DNA of 64,000 nt from Pseudomonas viridiflava (GCF_900591205.1 NZ_UUPU01000006.1:62001-126000), one strand, 5' to 3'; positions 9,267 through 21,043 are shown, counted from the stretch's first letter. Translations and numbers: made by a program. The notes: a model not told the origin generated them from the letters alone.

Positions 9267-10288
9267 TGCTTAATCTGTCTCCCGTGGCCCGTCGACGTTT
9301 TGAGCGTTTCAAGAAAAACCGTCGCGGCTGGTGGTCGCTGTGGCTGTTTATCGGCCTGTTTATCCTGACCCTGGGCGGCGAGTTGATCGCCAACGACAAG
9401 CCCTGGGTGCTCAGCTACAAAAACGAGCTGTATTTCCCGGTGTTCAAACGCTACACCGAGCAACAATTCGGCGGGCAACTACCCTTCCAGGCCGACTACC
9501 GCAGTGACTACGTGCAAAAGCTGATCAAGCAGGACGGCGGCTGGATGCTGTTCCCGCCGATCCCGTTCAGCGACGACACGCCCAATTACGAACTGACCCG
9601 CCCTGCCCCCAGCCCGCCCTCGGCGGTGAACTGGCTGGGCACCGACGATCAGTCGCGGGATGTGCTGGCGCGGGTGATCTTTGGGGCTCGCGTGTCAATA
9701 TTGTTCGCGCTGGCGCTCACCGCGATCAGCGCCGCGATCGGCATCGCGGCCGGTGCCTTGCAGGGCTATTACGGCGGCTGGGTGGATTTGCTCGGCCAGC
9801 GCATTCTGGAAGTGTGGTCCGGGCTGCCGGTGCTGTACCTGCTGATCATCCTGTCGGGGTTTGTCGAACCGAATTTCTGGTGGTTGCTGGGGATCATGGC
9901 GCTGTTTTCCTGGCTGGCCCTGGTGGATGTGGTGCGCGCCGAGTTCCTGCGCGGGCGCAACCTGGAATACGTCAAGGCCGCACGGGCGCTGGGGTTGGGC
10001 GACGCGAAGATTATTCGTCGGCATATCCTGCCCAATGCGATGACTGCCACCTTGAGCTACCTGCCGTTTATTTTGACCGGGGCGATTTCCACCTTGAGCG
10101 CCCTGGACTTCCTCGGCTTCGGCATGCCGGCCGGCAGCGCGTCGCTGGGTGAGTTGATCGCCCAGGGCAAGCAGAACCTGCAGGCGCCATGGCTGGGCCT
10201 GACGGCGTTTTTCACCTTGGCGTTGATCCTGTCGCTGCTGGTGTTTATCGGCGAGGCGTTGCGTGACGCCTTTGACCCACGCTCATGA
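9266..10288 (+). CDS. yejE: Peptide ABC transporter permease, YejE type
   Basis: A 340-residue inner-membrane permease of the DppC/OppC class. It has a short cytoplasmic start (RFKKNRRGWWSLW), a first membrane helix, a periplasmic segment and a C-terminal permease domain. The NWLGTDDQSRDVLARVIFGA motif and the EAA loop AARALGLGDAKIIRRHILPN are typical. The start codon overlaps the yejB stop (TGATG). It pairs with YejB to form the translocation pore. Confidence 0.94.
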   Translation: MLNLSPVARRRFERFKKNRRGWWSLWLFIGLFILTLGGELIANDKPWVLSYKNELYFPVFKRYTEQQFGGQLPFQADYRSDYVQKLIKQDGGWMLFPPIPFSDDTPNYELTRPAPSPPSAVNWLGTDDQSRDVLARVIFGARVSILFALALTAISAAIGIAAGALQGYYGGWVDLLGQRILEVWSGLPVLYLLIILSGFVEPNFWWLLGIMALFSWLALVDVVRAEFLRGRNLEYVKAARALGLGDAKIIRRHILPNAMTATLSYLPFILTGAISTLSALDFLGFGMPAGSASLGELIAQGKQNLQAPWLGLTAFFTLALILSLLVFIGEALRDAFDPRS

Positions 10289-10298
10289 GTAATTGCGT

Positions 10299-11870
10299 AT
10301 GAACCTGATCGAGATCCGCGACCTCAGTGTCGCCTTCAGCGGCCAGACCGTGGTGAGCAAACTGTGCCTGGATGTGCGCCCCGGCGAGTGCCTGGCGCTG
10401 GTCGGCGAATCCGGCTCGGGCAAGTCGGTGACGGCCCATTCGATTCTGCAATTGCTACCCGAAGCCGGCACTCAAACCACCGGCTCGGTGAAGTATCGCG
10501 GCCAGGAGCTGATTGGCGCGTCGACGGCCACCCTGCAGAAGCTGCGCGGTAACCGCATCGCCATGATCTTCCAGGAGCCGATGACCTCCCTCAACCCGCT
10601 GCACAGCATTGAAAAACAGATCGGCGAAACCCTGCTGCTGCATAAGGGCCTGGGCGGCAAGGCGGCGCAGGCGCGCATCCTCGAATTGCTCGAGCTGGTG
10701 GGCATCCAGAACCCGCGGGAGCGGCTCAAAGCCTATCCGCACCAATTGTCCGGCGGCCAGCGCCAACGCGTGATGATCGCCATGGCCCTGGCCTGCGAGC
10801 CGGAGCTGCTGATCGCCGACGAGCCCACCACCGCCCTCGACGTCACGGTGCAGCGCAAGATCCTGCTGCTGCTCAAGTCACTGCAACAACGCTTGGGCAT
10901 GTCGCTGCTGCTGATCAGTCATGACCTTAATCTGGTGCGCAGCATCGCCCAACGGGTATGCGTGATGCGGGCCGGCGAAATTGTCGAGCAGGCCGACTGC
11001 CAGACCTTGTTCACTGCACCGCAGCACCCCTACAGCCGGTTGCTGCTGGACGCTGAGCCGGCTGGCGATGCGCTGTGCAGCGATGCGCGCGAAACCGTGT
11101 TGCAGGTCGATGACCTGAGCGTGCAATTCCCCCTTGGCGGCGGGCTGCTACGGCGCAAGACCTACCTGCGGGCGGTGGACGGCATCAGCCTCAGCGTGCA
11201 GCGCGGCAAGACCTTGGGGATTGTCGGCGAGTCCGGCTCGGGCAAATCCACCCTGGGCCAGGCGATCCTGCGCCTGCTGGATTCCACCGGCAGCATCCGC
11301 TTCCAGGGTGAGGCGCTCGACCCACTCAACCACAAACAGATGCGCCCGTGGCGCAAGCAGATGCAGGTGGTGTTCCAGGACCCTTACGGCAGCCTCAGCC
11401 CGCGCATGTCGGTAGAACAGATCATCAGCGAAGGGCTCGAAGTGCATGCGCCGTGCAGCCTCGCCGACCGCGATGCGCAGGTGATCCAGGTGCTCAAGGA
11501 CGTGGGACTCGACCCCGCGAGCCGCCATCGTTACCCCCATGAGTTTTCCGGTGGTCAGCGCCAGCGTATCGCCATCGCTCGCGCCCTGGTGCTCAAACCG
11601 GCGTTGATGTTGCTGGATGAACCCACCTCTGCCCTCGACCGCACCGTGCAAAAGCAAGTGGTGGCGCTGCTGCGCGAACTGCAGGAGAAATACGGCCTGA
11701 CCTACCTGTTCATCAGCCATGACCTGGCCGTGGTACGGGCCATGGCCCATGACATGATCGTGATCAAGGACGGCAAGGTGGTGGAGCGCGGCGCGAGCCA
11801 TGATGTATTCGAGTCGCCGCAGCATCCTTACACCAAAGAGCTGCTGGCAGCCGCGCACATCCCCTTGTAA
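10299..11870 (+). CDS. yejF: Peptide ABC transporter ATPase with two nucleotide-binding domains, YejF type
   Basis: A 523-residue tandem ABC ATPase that powers YejBE. Each half has a Walker A ([10 protein letters not shown] and [10 protein letters not shown]), an ABC signature ([12 protein letters not shown] and [12 protein letters not shown]) and a Walker B ending in DEPT. Oligopeptide-transporter C-terminal extensions ([18 protein letters not shown]) follow each half. The ATG at 10299 starts 10 bp after the yejE stop; an in-frame TTG two codons earlier is less likely. The gene closes the operon and is followed by a REPIN. Confidence 0.95.
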   Translation: MNLIEIRDLSVAFSGQTVVSKLCLDVRPGECLALVGESGSGKSVTAHSILQLLPEAGTQTTGSVKYRGQELIGASTATLQKLRGNRIAMIFQEPMTSLNPLHSIEKQIGETLLLHKGLGGKAAQARILELLELVGIQNPRERLKAYPHQLSGGQRQRVMIAMALACEPELLIADEPTTALDVTVQRKILLLLKSLQQRLGMSLLLISHDLNLVRSIAQRVCVMRAGEIVEQADCQTLFTAPQHPYSRLLLDAEPAGDALCSDARETVLQVDDLSVQFPLGGGLLRRKTYLRAVDGISLSVQRGKTLGIVGESGSGKSTLGQAILRLLDSTGSIRFQGEALDPLNHKQMRPWRKQMQVVFQDPYGSLSPRMSVEQIISEGLEVHAPCSLADRDAQVIQVLKDVGLDPASRHRYPHEFSGGQRQRIAIARALVLKPALMLLDEPTSALDRTVQKQVVALLRELQEKYGLTYLFISHDLAVVRAMAHDMIVIKDGKVVERGASHDVFESPQHPYTKELLAAAHIPL

Positions 11871-11879
11871 ACGCAGCCC

Positions 11880-11970
11880 CTGTGGGAGCGGGCTTGCTCG
11901 CGAAGGCGGTGTGTCAGCCAATATATCCGGCACTGATACAGCGCTTTCGCGAGCAAGCCCGCTCCCACAG
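11880..11970. repeat. REP doublet (REPIN)
   Basis: Two inverted REP units with core GTGGGAGCGGGCTTGCTCGC and its complement are separated by about 30 bp. It lies 10 bp after the yejF stop and just before hbcR. Confidence 0.9.
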
Positions 11971-11989
11971 GATCGCGCACCCACCCCCA

Positions 11990-13417
11990 ATGTATGTTGA
12001 CGACATAAATATGAACATCACCGATAACCTCAAGGATTACCAACAGGTTCGCGGCCTGGCCATTCAGTCACTGTTCGAGATTATCGAGCAGTCCAGCGAA
12101 GGCACGGTGATTGTCGACCGCGATGCGAATATCGTCTGGATGAACGAGCGCTACGCCAAGCGTTTTGGCCTCAAAAGCGCCGACGAAGCCATCGGCCAGC
12201 CCTGCGAACACGTGATCTCCAACAGCCTGTTGCGCCAGGTGGTGCGCAATGATCAGCCGATTTTGCTGGATATCCAGGACACGCCCAAAGGCCCGTTGGT
12301 GGTGATGCGCCTGCCGATCCACAATGACGCCGGTGCGGTGATCGGGGCGATTGGTTTTGCGCTGTTTGATGAGCTGCGCAACCTGTCGCCACTGATCGAA
12401 CGCTACCTGAGCCTGCAGCAGGAGCTGGCCTCCACCCGCTCGCTGCTGCGCAAACGCCAGAGCAAGTACAACTTCGCGCACTTTATCGGCACCAGCGCCG
12501 CGAGCCTGGAAGTAAAACGCCGTGCACGGCGCAGTGCGAGCGCCGAATCGCCGGTGTTGCTGCTGGGTGAAACCGGCACCGGCAAGGAGCTGCTGGCCCA
12601 GGCCATTCATGGTGCATCACCGCGTGCGCACAACGCCTTTGTCAGCATCAACAGCGCCGCCATCCCCCATGACTTGCTGGAGGCCGAGTTTTTCGGCACC
12701 GCGCCCGGCGCGTTTACCGGTGCCGACCGCAAGGGCCGCCCCGGCAAATTCCAGATCGCCCAGGGCGGCACGCTGTTCCTCGATGAAATCGGCGATATGC
12801 CATTGCCGCTGCAAAGCAAACTGCTGCGGGTCTTGCAGGAAAAGGAATTCGAACCCGTAGGCTCAAACGAGATGCTGCACAGCGACGTGCGGGTCATTGC
12901 CGCCACCTCCACGGACCTGGAAGCGGCGATCAAACGTGGCGAGTTCCGGGCGGATTTGTATTACCGGCTGAATGTGCTGCCGATCCAGGTGCCGCCGTTG
13001 CGTGAGCGGCTGGAGGATATCCCGGCGCTGAGCGAGGCGATCCTTGAAGAACTGCGCAGCCAGCATGAACTGGATCGCGAAGCGCTGGCGCTGTTGGCGC
13101 AGCACGCGTGGCCGGGAAATATCCGTGAGCTGCGCAATGTGCTGGAGCGTGCGGCATTGCTCAGTGATGACCTGGTGTTGAACGCCACGCAGATTCGCGC
13201 CGCGATCGGCACGTTCAGCCCGGTGGCGCGGGGCACGCTGGAAACGGTTGAGGGCGAGACATTCACGGCGGCGCGGGAGCGCTTTGATCGGCAAGTGATT
13301 GCGGCGGCGCTCGAGGCGTGTGAGGGCAATGTGGTGCAGGCGGCCAAGCGATTGGGGCTTGGGCGGTCGACGTTGTACAAGAAGATGGTGGCGCTGGGTA
13401 TCGCACAGTCTCAATAG
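11990..13417 (+). CDS. hbcR: Sigma-54-dependent activator of 3-hydroxybutyrate catabolism (HbcR-like)
   Basis: A 475-residue bacterial enhancer-binding protein. The N-terminal ~110 residues are a PAS sensor domain (IIEQSSEGTVIVDRDANIVWMNE). The central AAA+ domain has Walker A GETGTGKELL, the sigma-54 contact loop GAFTGA and Walker B GGTLFLDEIGD. The C-terminus is a Fis-type helix-turn-helix (NVVQAAKRLGLGRSTLYKKM). In P. aeruginosa the gene in this context (PA2005) activates the 3-hydroxybutyrate permease and dehydrogenase genes with RpoN. That assignment fits the next genes here and the sigma-54 promoter at 13631. The start is uncertain: ATG at 11990 or 12011, neither with a good Shine-Dalgarno. 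Confidence 0.9.
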   Translation: MYVDDINMNITDNLKDYQQVRGLAIQSLFEIIEQSSEGTVIVDRDANIVWMNERYAKRFGLKSADEAIGQPCEHVISNSLLRQVVRNDQPILLDIQDTPKGPLVVMRLPIHNDAGAVIGAIGFALFDELRNLSPLIERYLSLQQELASTRSLLRKRQSKYNFAHFIGTSAASLEVKRRARRSASAESPVLLLGETGTGKELLAQAIHGASPRAHNAFVSINSAAIPHDLLEAEFFGTAPGAFTGADRKGRPGKFQIAQGGTLFLDEIGDMPLPLQSKLLRVLQEKEFEPVGSNEMLHSDVRVIAATSTDLEAAIKRGEFRADLYYRLNVLPIQVPPLRERLEDIPALSEAILEELRSQHELDREALALLAQHAWPGNIRELRNVLERAALLSDDLVLNATQIRAAIGTFSPVARGTLETVEGETFTAARERFDRQVIAAALEACEGNVVQAAKRLGLGRSTLYKKMVALGIAQSQ

Positions 13418-13423
13418 AGAGAC
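13408..13423. promoter_or_regulatory. Palindrome GTCTC-N6-GAGAC, probable HbcR upstream activating site 1
   Basis: This exact inverted repeat spans the hbcR stop codon, about 210 bp before the -24 element of the sigma-54 promoter. An identical-arm copy lies at 13553-13568. An overlapping GAGAG-N6-CTCTC inverted repeat occupies 13417-13432. Confidence 0.6.
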
Positions 13424-13449
13424 ATAGCTCTCAATTAAAAGACAACCCC

Positions 13450-13538
13450 TGTGGGAGGGGGCTTGCTCCCGAAGGCGGTGGGTCATCAGTGAGTATGCCT
13501 ACTGACACACCGCCTTCGGGAGCAAGCCCCCTCCCACA
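13450..13538. repeat. REP doublet between the two candidate activator sites
   Basis: Inverted REP units have core GTGGGAGGGGGCTTGCTCCC, a subtype different from that at 11880. The element separates the two GTCTC-N6-GAGAC palindromes upstream of the permease operon. Confidence 0.9.
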
Positions 13539-13552
13539 TTTGATCTCCATTC

Positions 13553-13568
13553 GTCTCAAGTTAGAGAC
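13553..13568. promoter_or_regulatory. Palindrome GTCTC-N6-GAGAC, probable HbcR upstream activating site 2
   Basis: It has the same arms and the same 6-bp spacer as the site at 13408. It is centred about 70 bp upstream of the -24 element, a typical distance for an enhancer-binding protein site. Confidence 0.65.
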
Positions 13569-13630
13569 AAATCTTCATAAACCCGCTCAAGAAAGTTTAA
13601 AAACCTATTTATTTCAACAGGTTATGAAAC

Positions 13631-13646
13631 TGGCACACATCTCGCT
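13631..13646 (+). promoter_or_regulatory. Sigma-54 (RpoN) promoter of the 3-hydroxybutyrate operon
   Basis: TGGCAC-N5-TCGCT matches the consensus TGGCAC-N5-TTGCW except for one base. The GG and GC dinucleotides have the required 12-base spacing. It lies 57 bp upstream of the permease ATG and downstream of two candidate HbcR sites. Confidence 0.8.
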
Positions 13647-13702
13647 ATAGCCCCTTCCTACAGCAACACCCCACAAAAATAACAATCCGATGGAGACACA
13701 CC

Positions 13703-15094
13703 ATGAGTGTGATCATTGCCCTGGCAGCCCTCGCGCTGCTGATGCTGGCTGCTTACCGTGGCTATAGCGTTATCCTGTTTGCCCCCATCGCCGCCCTCGG
13801 CGCCGTCCTGCTCACCGACCCGTCCGCCGTGGCTCCTGCGTTTACCGGGGTGTTCATGGAGAAAATGGTCGGCTTTATCAAACTGTATTTCCCGGTGTTC
13901 CTGCTCGGCGCGGTGTTTGGCAAGCTGATCGAGCTCTCGGGTTTTTCGCGCTCGATTGTGGCGGCGGCGATCCGCTTGCTCGGCACCCGCCAGGCAATGC
14001 TGGTGATCGTGCTGGTCTGCGCCCTGCTCACCTACGGCGGCGTGTCGCTGTTTGTGGTGGTGTTCGCGGTGTACCCGTTCGCGGCCGAGATGTTCCGCCA
14101 GAGCAATATCCCCAAGCGTCTGATCCCGGCGACCATCGCCCTTGGTGCGTTTTCGTTCACCATGGACGCCCTGCCCGGTACGCCGCAGATCCAGAACATT
14201 ATCCCCAGCACGTTCTTCAACACTACCGCCTGGGCCGCGCCATGGCTGGGGTTGATCGGCACGATTTTCGTGTTCTGCACCGGCATGCTGTACCTGGCGC
14301 GCCAGCGCAACAAGGCCCAGCGCGCTGGCGAAGGTTATGGCACCGAGCTGCGCAACGAGCCGGAAACTGCGGAAAACATCGCCCTGCCCAACCCGTGGAT
14401 CGCGCTGTCGCCGCTGATCCTGGTGGGCGTGATGAACCTGCTCTTCACCCACTGGATTCCGCAGTGGTACGGCAAGACCCACAGCCTCAGCCTGCCCGGC
14501 ATGAGCGCGCCGGTGACCACCGAAATCGCCAAGCTCACCGCAATCTGGGCGGTGCAGGCCGCGTTGCTGGTGGGCATTGTGATGGTGCTGGTGTGCGGCT
14601 GGTCGGCGATCCGCAGCAAGCTCGCCGAAGGCAGCAAAAGCGCGGTCAGCGGCGCGTTGCTGGCGGCGATGAACACCGCTTCGGAATACGGCTTTGGTGC
14701 GGTGATCGCGTCCCTGCCGGGCTTTCTGGTACTGGCGGACTGGCTCAAGGGCATCCCCAACCCACTGGTCAACGAGGCGATTACCGTAACGCTGTTGGCG
14801 GGTATCACCGGCTCGGCGTCCGGCGGCATGAGCATCGCCCTGGCGGCCATGTCCGAAAGCTTTATTTCGGCGGCCCATGCGGCCAATATCCCCCTTGAAG
14901 TGCTGCACCGGGTCGCGGCCATGGCCAGCGGCGGCATGGACACCCTGCCCCACAACGGCGCGGTGATCACGCTGCTGGCGGTGACCGGGCTGACCCACCG
15001 CGAAGCCTACAAGGACATTTTCGGCATCACGATCATCAAGACCCTCGCGGTGTTCGTGGTGATCGGTACTTTCTACGCCACCGGCATTGTGTGA
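13703..15094 (+). CDS. GntP-family permease, probable 3-hydroxybutyrate transporter
   Basis: A 463-residue inner-membrane protein with about 12-14 hydrophobic segments. It belongs to the GntP/CitMHS-like transporter group (VFLLGAVFGKLIELSGFSR, LTYGGVSLFVVVFAVYP, MDALPGTPQIQNIIP). The late SGGMDTLPHNGAVITLLAVTGLTH segment is well conserved in the family. In P. aeruginosa the corresponding gene PA2004 lies between the dehydrogenase and the regulator and is needed for 3-hydroxybutyrate growth. The start has GGAGA upstream and is 57 bp after the sigma-54 promoter. It is followed after 7 bp by the dehydrogenase gene. Confidence 0.88.
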   Translation: MSVIIALAALALLMLAAYRGYSVILFAPIAALGAVLLTDPSAVAPAFTGVFMEKMVGFIKLYFPVFLLGAVFGKLIELSGFSRSIVAAAIRLLGTRQAMLVIVLVCALLTYGGVSLFVVVFAVYPFAAEMFRQSNIPKRLIPATIALGAFSFTMDALPGTPQIQNIIPSTFFNTTAWAAPWLGLIGTIFVFCTGMLYLARQRNKAQRAGEGYGTELRNEPETAENIALPNPWIALSPLILVGVMNLLFTHWIPQWYGKTHSLSLPGMSAPVTTEIAKLTAIWAVQAALLVGIVMVLVCGWSAIRSKLAEGSKSAVSGALLAAMNTASEYGFGAVIASLPGFLVLADWLKGIPNPLVNEAITVTLLAGITGSASGGMSIALAAMSESFISAAHAANIPLEVLHRVAAMASGGMDTLPHNGAVITLLAVTGLTHREAYKDIFGITIIKTLAVFVVIGTFYATGIV

Positions 15095-15101
15095 GGTTTT
15101 C

Positions 15102-15875
15102 ATGACGACTTTGAACGGCAAGACCGCCCTGGTTACCGGTTCCACCAGCGGCATCGGCTTGGGGATTGCGCTGAGCCTGGCAAAGGCCGGCGCCAACCTG
15201 ATCCTCAACGGCTTCGGCGACGCCAGCGCGGTGATCGCCCAGGTGCAGGCGTTCGGCGGCAAGGTCGGCCATCACCCGGCCGACGTCAGCGACCCGGCGC
15301 AGATCGCCGACATGATCGCCTACGCCGAGCGCGAATTCGGCGGCGTGGATATCCTCGTGAACAACGCCGGCATCCAGCATGTGGCGGCGGTCGAAGACTT
15401 CCCGGCCGAGCGCTGGGACTCGATCATCGCGATCAACCTGTCCTCGGTGTTCCACAGCACGCGCTTGAGCCTGCCGGGGATGCAGGCCAAGGGCTGGGGG
15501 CGTATCGTCAATATCGCCTCGGTGCATGGCCTGGTCGGTTCGGTGGGCAAGGCCGCGTATGTGGCGGCCAAGCACGGGGTGATCGGCCTGACCAAGGTGG
15601 TGGGCCTGGAGACTGCCACCAGCAATGTGACCTGCAACGCCATCTGCCCAGGCTGGGTGCTGACGCCGCTGGTGCAGAAGCAGATTGATGATCGCGCCGC
15701 CAACGGGGTTGACCCGCAGCAGGCGCAGCATGATTTGCTGGCGCAGAAACAGCCGTCGCTGGCGTTCGTGACGCCGCCGCAGCTCGGGGAGCTGGTATTG
15801 TTTTTGTGCAGCGAGGCCGGTGCCCAGGTACGTGGCGCCGCGTGGAATATGGATGGTGGCTGGCTGGCCCAGTAA
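15102..15875 (+). CDS. bdhA: 3-hydroxybutyrate dehydrogenase
   Basis: A 257-residue short-chain dehydrogenase that oxidises (R)-3-hydroxybutyrate to acetoacetate with NAD. The nucleotide-binding TGSTSGIGLGIA, the NNAG motif, the catalytic Ser (NIASVHGLVGS) and the YVAAKHG Tyr-Lys pair are present. The substrate-specific C-terminus with CPGWVLTPLVQKQI and WNMDGGWLAQ matches known 3-hydroxybutyrate dehydrogenases. ATG at 15102 is preferred to an upstream TTG. It sits in the operon with the permease and before acetoacetyl-CoA synthetase. Confidence 0.95.
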   Translation: MTTLNGKTALVTGSTSGIGLGIALSLAKAGANLILNGFGDASAVIAQVQAFGGKVGHHPADVSDPAQIADMIAYAEREFGGVDILVNNAGIQHVAAVEDFPAERWDSIIAINLSSVFHSTRLSLPGMQAKGWGRIVNIASVHGLVGSVGKAAYVAAKHGVIGLTKVVGLETATSNVTCNAICPGWVLTPLVQKQIDDRAANGVDPQQAQHDLLAQKQPSLAFVTPPQLGELVLFLCSEAGAQVRGAAWNMDGGWLAQ

Positions 15876-15904
15876 ACAAACACCTCACAAACACAGAAGA
15901 TCAA

Positions 15905-15934
15905 CTGTGGGAGCTGGCTTGCCTGCGCCCACAG
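15905..15934. repeat. Truncated REP hairpin
   Basis: CTGTGGG..GCTGGCTTGCCTGC..CCCACAG forms a short hairpin in the 96-bp gap between bdhA and the synthetase gene. It appears to be a REP doublet collapsed to one unit. Confidence 0.7.
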
Positions 15935-15971
15935 TTTTGATCTCCGTTGTTCAGGAATAAGAGGCACATTC

Positions 15972-17924
<1,953 letters not shown>

Positions 17925-18066
17925 AGATGAAAGGTTTCAGCCCTGCGGCACTCATTTAAAGACAAAAACCCAATGCATGCTATTTTTCGAGGGGTAGTCA
18001 GCCGTTCCCAACTCACGGGATAATCGGCTTTTGTCATTTTCAAAGCGTGATGCTCAGGGCTTTTTC

Positions 18067-20604
18067 ATGAATGGAACATCCACCGGTAGCGAAGCTGCTG
18101 CATTGATTGCACAGCTGGACTGGGCGCGAAGCCCCCTCGGTGAGGCCAATGACTGGCCGCAAAGCCTGCGCACGGCCGTGGATATCGTCGTCAACTCGCC
18201 GATGCCGATGCTGCTGCTGTGGGGCAGCCAACTGACCCAGCTCTATAACGATGGTTTCGCACGCCTGGCGGGCAACAAGCACCCCGGCGCACTGGGCCAA
18301 CCGGCGCATGAGACCTGGCCGGAGCTGACGAGCTTTACCGCGCCGGTCTACGACGCCGTGCTGACCGGCGAGGTGCGCACCTTCAGCGAGCAGCGCTTCG
18401 TGCTGCAACGCAACCACCGCGACACCGAGATTTGGCTGGACCTGACCTACAGCCCTGTCCGCGATGAAAGCGCCACCGTTGCCGGGATCCTGGTCACCGC
18501 CATTGAAACCAACGAGCGCCGCAGCAAAACCCTCGAACTGCAACAGCGCTCCGAAGACAGCCTCAAGGCCCAGCACAACACCGAACAACGCCTGCAATTG
18601 GCCCTGGCCGCCACGGACGCGGTGGGCACCTGGGACTGGGATATCGGCGAAGACCGCTTTATCGCCGACGCGCATTTCGCCTACCTGCACGGCGTCGACC
18701 CGAGTGACGCCGGGCTGCTGCCGATCAGCGACTACCTGCAAGGCGTGCACCCCGAAGACCGCGGCATGGTGGCGCGCAGCATCAAGCATTGCATCACGTT
18801 CGGCACCGAATACGCCGAGGAATACCGCCTGCAGCAAGCCGACGGCGAGGTACGTTGGGTGTTTGCCCGTGGTCGCTGCTACAAGGATCATCAGGGCCGC
18901 CCGGCACGTTTCCTCGGCGCCGCGCTGGACCTGACCGAGCGCAAGCACACCGAGCAGGCCCTGCGCCAAAGCCAGACCGAACTGCAACTGATCATCAACG
19001 CGATGCCGGTGCTGATCGGCTATGTCGACCACGAGCAACGCTTTCGCCTGAACAACAGCGCCTACCTGGACTGGTACGGCATGACGCCCCAGGAGCTGTA
19101 CGGCAAGACCATTCGCCAAGTGCTCGGCGACGAGGTGTATGCCGGGCGCGAGGACAAGATCGCCGCCGCGCTCAAGGGCAAGGCGTGCAGCTTCATGACC
19201 ATCACGCCCCACCACGACGGCCGCCCGCGCCATGCGCTGATGAAGTACTTGCCGCGCTTCAGCAATGACGGTTCGGTGAACGGTTTCTACATCTTTGTGA
19301 TCGACGAAACCGAACGCAAACTCACCGAAGAAGCCTTGCGCCACCTCAACGAAAACCTCGAAGAACGCGTGGCCCAGCGCACCCACGCGCTGGCCGAAGC
19401 CAACCAGCGTTTGCAGAACGAGATGTTCGAACGCGAGCGCGCTGAAGATGCGCTGCGCCATGCGCAGAAAATGGAAGCGGTGGGCCAGCTCACGGGCGGC
19501 ATCGCGCATGATTTCAATAATATGCTGACCGGCATCATCGGCAGCCTGGACCTGATGCAGCGCTATATCGCCGCCGGGCGCAGCGAGGAGATCGGCCGAT
19601 TTACCGATGCTGCGGTGTCCTCCGCCCATCGCGCCGCCGCCCTCACCCACCGGCTGCTGGCGTTTTCGCGGCGCCAGTCGCTGGACCGTCGCCCGCTCGA
19701 CCCCAATGAGTTGGTAGCGTCCCTGGAGGATCTGTTCCGGCGGACCAAGGGCGCGCATATCGCGCTCAAGGTGCAACTGGGCCAGGACATCTGGCCGGTC
19801 AACACCGACGCCAGCCAACTGGAAAACGCCCTGCTCAACCTGGTGATCAACGCCCGCGACGCCATGCCCGACGGCGGTGAACTGCTGATCGAAACCGCCA
19901 ACAGCTACCTGGACGGCACCGACATCACCACCCTTGAACCGGTTCGGGCCGGCGATTATGTGATGCTTGGCGTGTGCGACAACGGCACGGGTATGGCGCC
20001 GAAAATCCTCGCCAAGGCGTTCGACCCGTTCTTCACCACCAAACCCATCGGCCAGGGCACGGGCCTTGGGTTGTCGATGATCTATGGGTTTGCCCAGCAG
20101 TCCGGTGGCCATGTGACGATTCAAAGCGAACCCGGCCAGGGCACCTGCGTGCGCCTGTACCTGCCGCGCCTGCATGGCACGGCGCTGGAAAGCAGCCTGC
20201 CGGCGCACTTGACTGAAGCGCCGCTGGCACTGGCCGGTGAGGCGGTGGTGGTGGTCGAGGACGACCCGGCGGTGCGTATGCTGGTGGTCAACGTGCTGGA
20301 TGAGTTGGGCTACACCGCCCACCAGGCCGCCGATTCACGCACCGCGTTGCCGCTGCTGGAGTCGGACCTGCGCGTGGACCTGCTGGTGACCGACGTCGGC
20401 CTGCCCGGCATGAACGGCCGGCAGCTGGCGGAAATCGCCCGTCAGCATCGACCGGGCCTCAAGGTGTTGTTCATGACCGGTTACGCTGAAAAGGCCGCCG
20501 AGCGCCAGGGCTTCCTCGAGGACGGCATGGACATGGTTGCCAAGCCATTTTCCATCGACCTGCTGGCGACTAAAATCCGCAGCATGATCAGCGTCGATGA
20601 ATGA
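18067..20604 (+). CDS. Hybrid sensor histidine kinase with PAS domains and C-terminal receiver
   Basis: An 845-residue cytoplasmic-looking kinase without membrane segments. In order: an N-terminal PAS/GAF-like domain with [10 protein letters not shown] and [10 protein letters not shown] (1-165), a PAS_3-type domain (about 180-310), a third PAS domain (about 315-430), and a coiled coil. Next come the H-box [17 protein letters not shown], the ATPase with [14 protein letters not shown] and DNGTGM, and a receiver with the phospho-acceptor in TDVGLPG. The start at 18067 has no strong ribosome site but begins the family sequence. The signal is unknown. A shorter relative lies at 60283-61995 with a similar N-terminal domain. 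Confidence 0.92.
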   Translation: MNGTSTGSEAAALIAQLDWARSPLGEANDWPQSLRTAVDIVVNSPMPMLLLWGSQLTQLYNDGFARLAGNKHPGALGQPAHETWPELTSFTAPVYDAVLTGEVRTFSEQRFVLQRNHRDTEIWLDLTYSPVRDESATVAGILVTAIETNERRSKTLELQQRSEDSLKAQHNTEQRLQLALAATDAVGTWDWDIGEDRFIADAHFAYLHGVDPSDAGLLPISDYLQGVHPEDRGMVARSIKHCITFGTEYAEEYRLQQADGEVRWVFARGRCYKDHQGRPARFLGAALDLTERKHTEQALRQSQTELQLIINAMPVLIGYVDHEQRFRLNNSAYLDWYGMTPQELYGKTIRQVLGDEVYAGREDKIAAALKGKACSFMTITPHHDGRPRHALMKYLPRFSNDGSVNGFYIFVIDETERKLTEEALRHLNENLEERVAQRTHALAEANQRLQNEMFERERAEDALRHAQKMEAVGQLTGGIAHDFNNMLTGIIGSLDLMQRYIAAGRSEEIGRFTDAAVSSAHRAAALTHRLLAFSRRQSLDRRPLDPNELVASLEDLFRRTKGAHIALKVQLGQDIWPVNTDASQLENALLNLVINARDAMPDGGELLIETANSYLDGTDITTLEPVRAGDYVMLGVCDNGTGMAPKILAKAFDPFFTTKPIGQGTGLGLSMIYGFAQQSGGHVTIQSEPGQGTCVRLYLPRLHGTALESSLPAHLTEAPLALAGEAVVVVEDDPAVRMLVVNVLDELGYTAHQAADSRTALPLLESDLRVDLLVTDVGLPGMNGRQLAEIARQHRPGLKVLFMTGYAEKAAERQGFLEDGMDMVAKPFSIDLLATKIRSMISVDE

Positions 20605-20654
20605 GTTCAGGCATAATCGCGCGCCCTTACGTTTGACCGTTGCCAGGTAACAAC

Positions 20655-20930
20655 ATGAAAGCCCAAGCCCGTCACATCCTGGTGAAAACCAGCGAAGAAG
20701 CCGAACAGCTCAAGCAGCGCATTGCCAAGGGCGAAGCGTTTGATGTGCTGGCCAAGAAGTACTCCACCTGCCCGTCCGGCAAGCGCGGCGGCGATCTGGG
20801 TGAAGTGCGGCCGGGGCAGATGGTGGGGGCGATTGATGCGGTGATCTTCAAGAAGCCGGTGAAGGTGGTTCACGGGCCGATCAAGAGCAAGTTCGGGTAT
20901 CACCTGGTGCAGGTGTTTTACCGCGACTGA
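20655..20930 (+). CDS. Parvulin-type peptidyl-prolyl cis-trans isomerase (PpiC-like), second copy
   Basis: A 91-residue cytoplasmic parvulin with ARHILVKTSEEAEQLKQR, CPSGKRGGDLGEVRPGQMV and IKSKFGYHLVQVFYRD. It is a paralogue of the protein at 5934, with lower similarity in the middle (it has a charged AIDAVIFKKPVKVVHGP region). ATG at 20655 is preceded by CCAGGTAAC. It stands alone between a kinase gene and a REP sequence, so no substrate is suggested by context. Confidence 0.93.
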   Translation: MKAQARHILVKTSEEAEQLKQRIAKGEAFDVLAKKYSTCPSGKRGGDLGEVRPGQMVGAIDAVIFKKPVKVVHGPIKSKFGYHLVQVFYRD

Positions 20931-20947
20931 GTGTTTGGCTTTAGACC

Positions 20948-20975
20948 GCTTTCGCGAGCAAGCCCGCTCCCACAG
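20948..20975. repeat. Single REP unit
   Basis: One unit, TTCGCGAGCAAGCCCGCTCC plus CACAG, lies just after the second parvulin gene. No inverted partner is seen nearby. Confidence 0.75.
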
Positions 20976-21043
20976 TTGACCGCATTTCAACTGGAGGATG
21001 CAGGGGGGTTGCCCGCGATCCGCCGCAGGCGGCCATTCACTGC

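Noticed and set aside
13658..15262. Long open frame antisense to the 3-hydroxybutyrate permease gene
   Set aside because: Its protein is rich in His, Gln, Arg and Asp with no recognisable domain, and the plus-strand permease has clear family motifs. It is a GC-bias shadow.
18040..20322. Very long open frame antisense to the hybrid kinase gene
   Set aside because: The plus strand encodes all kinase and receiver motifs in order. The antisense product has no domain and unusual composition.
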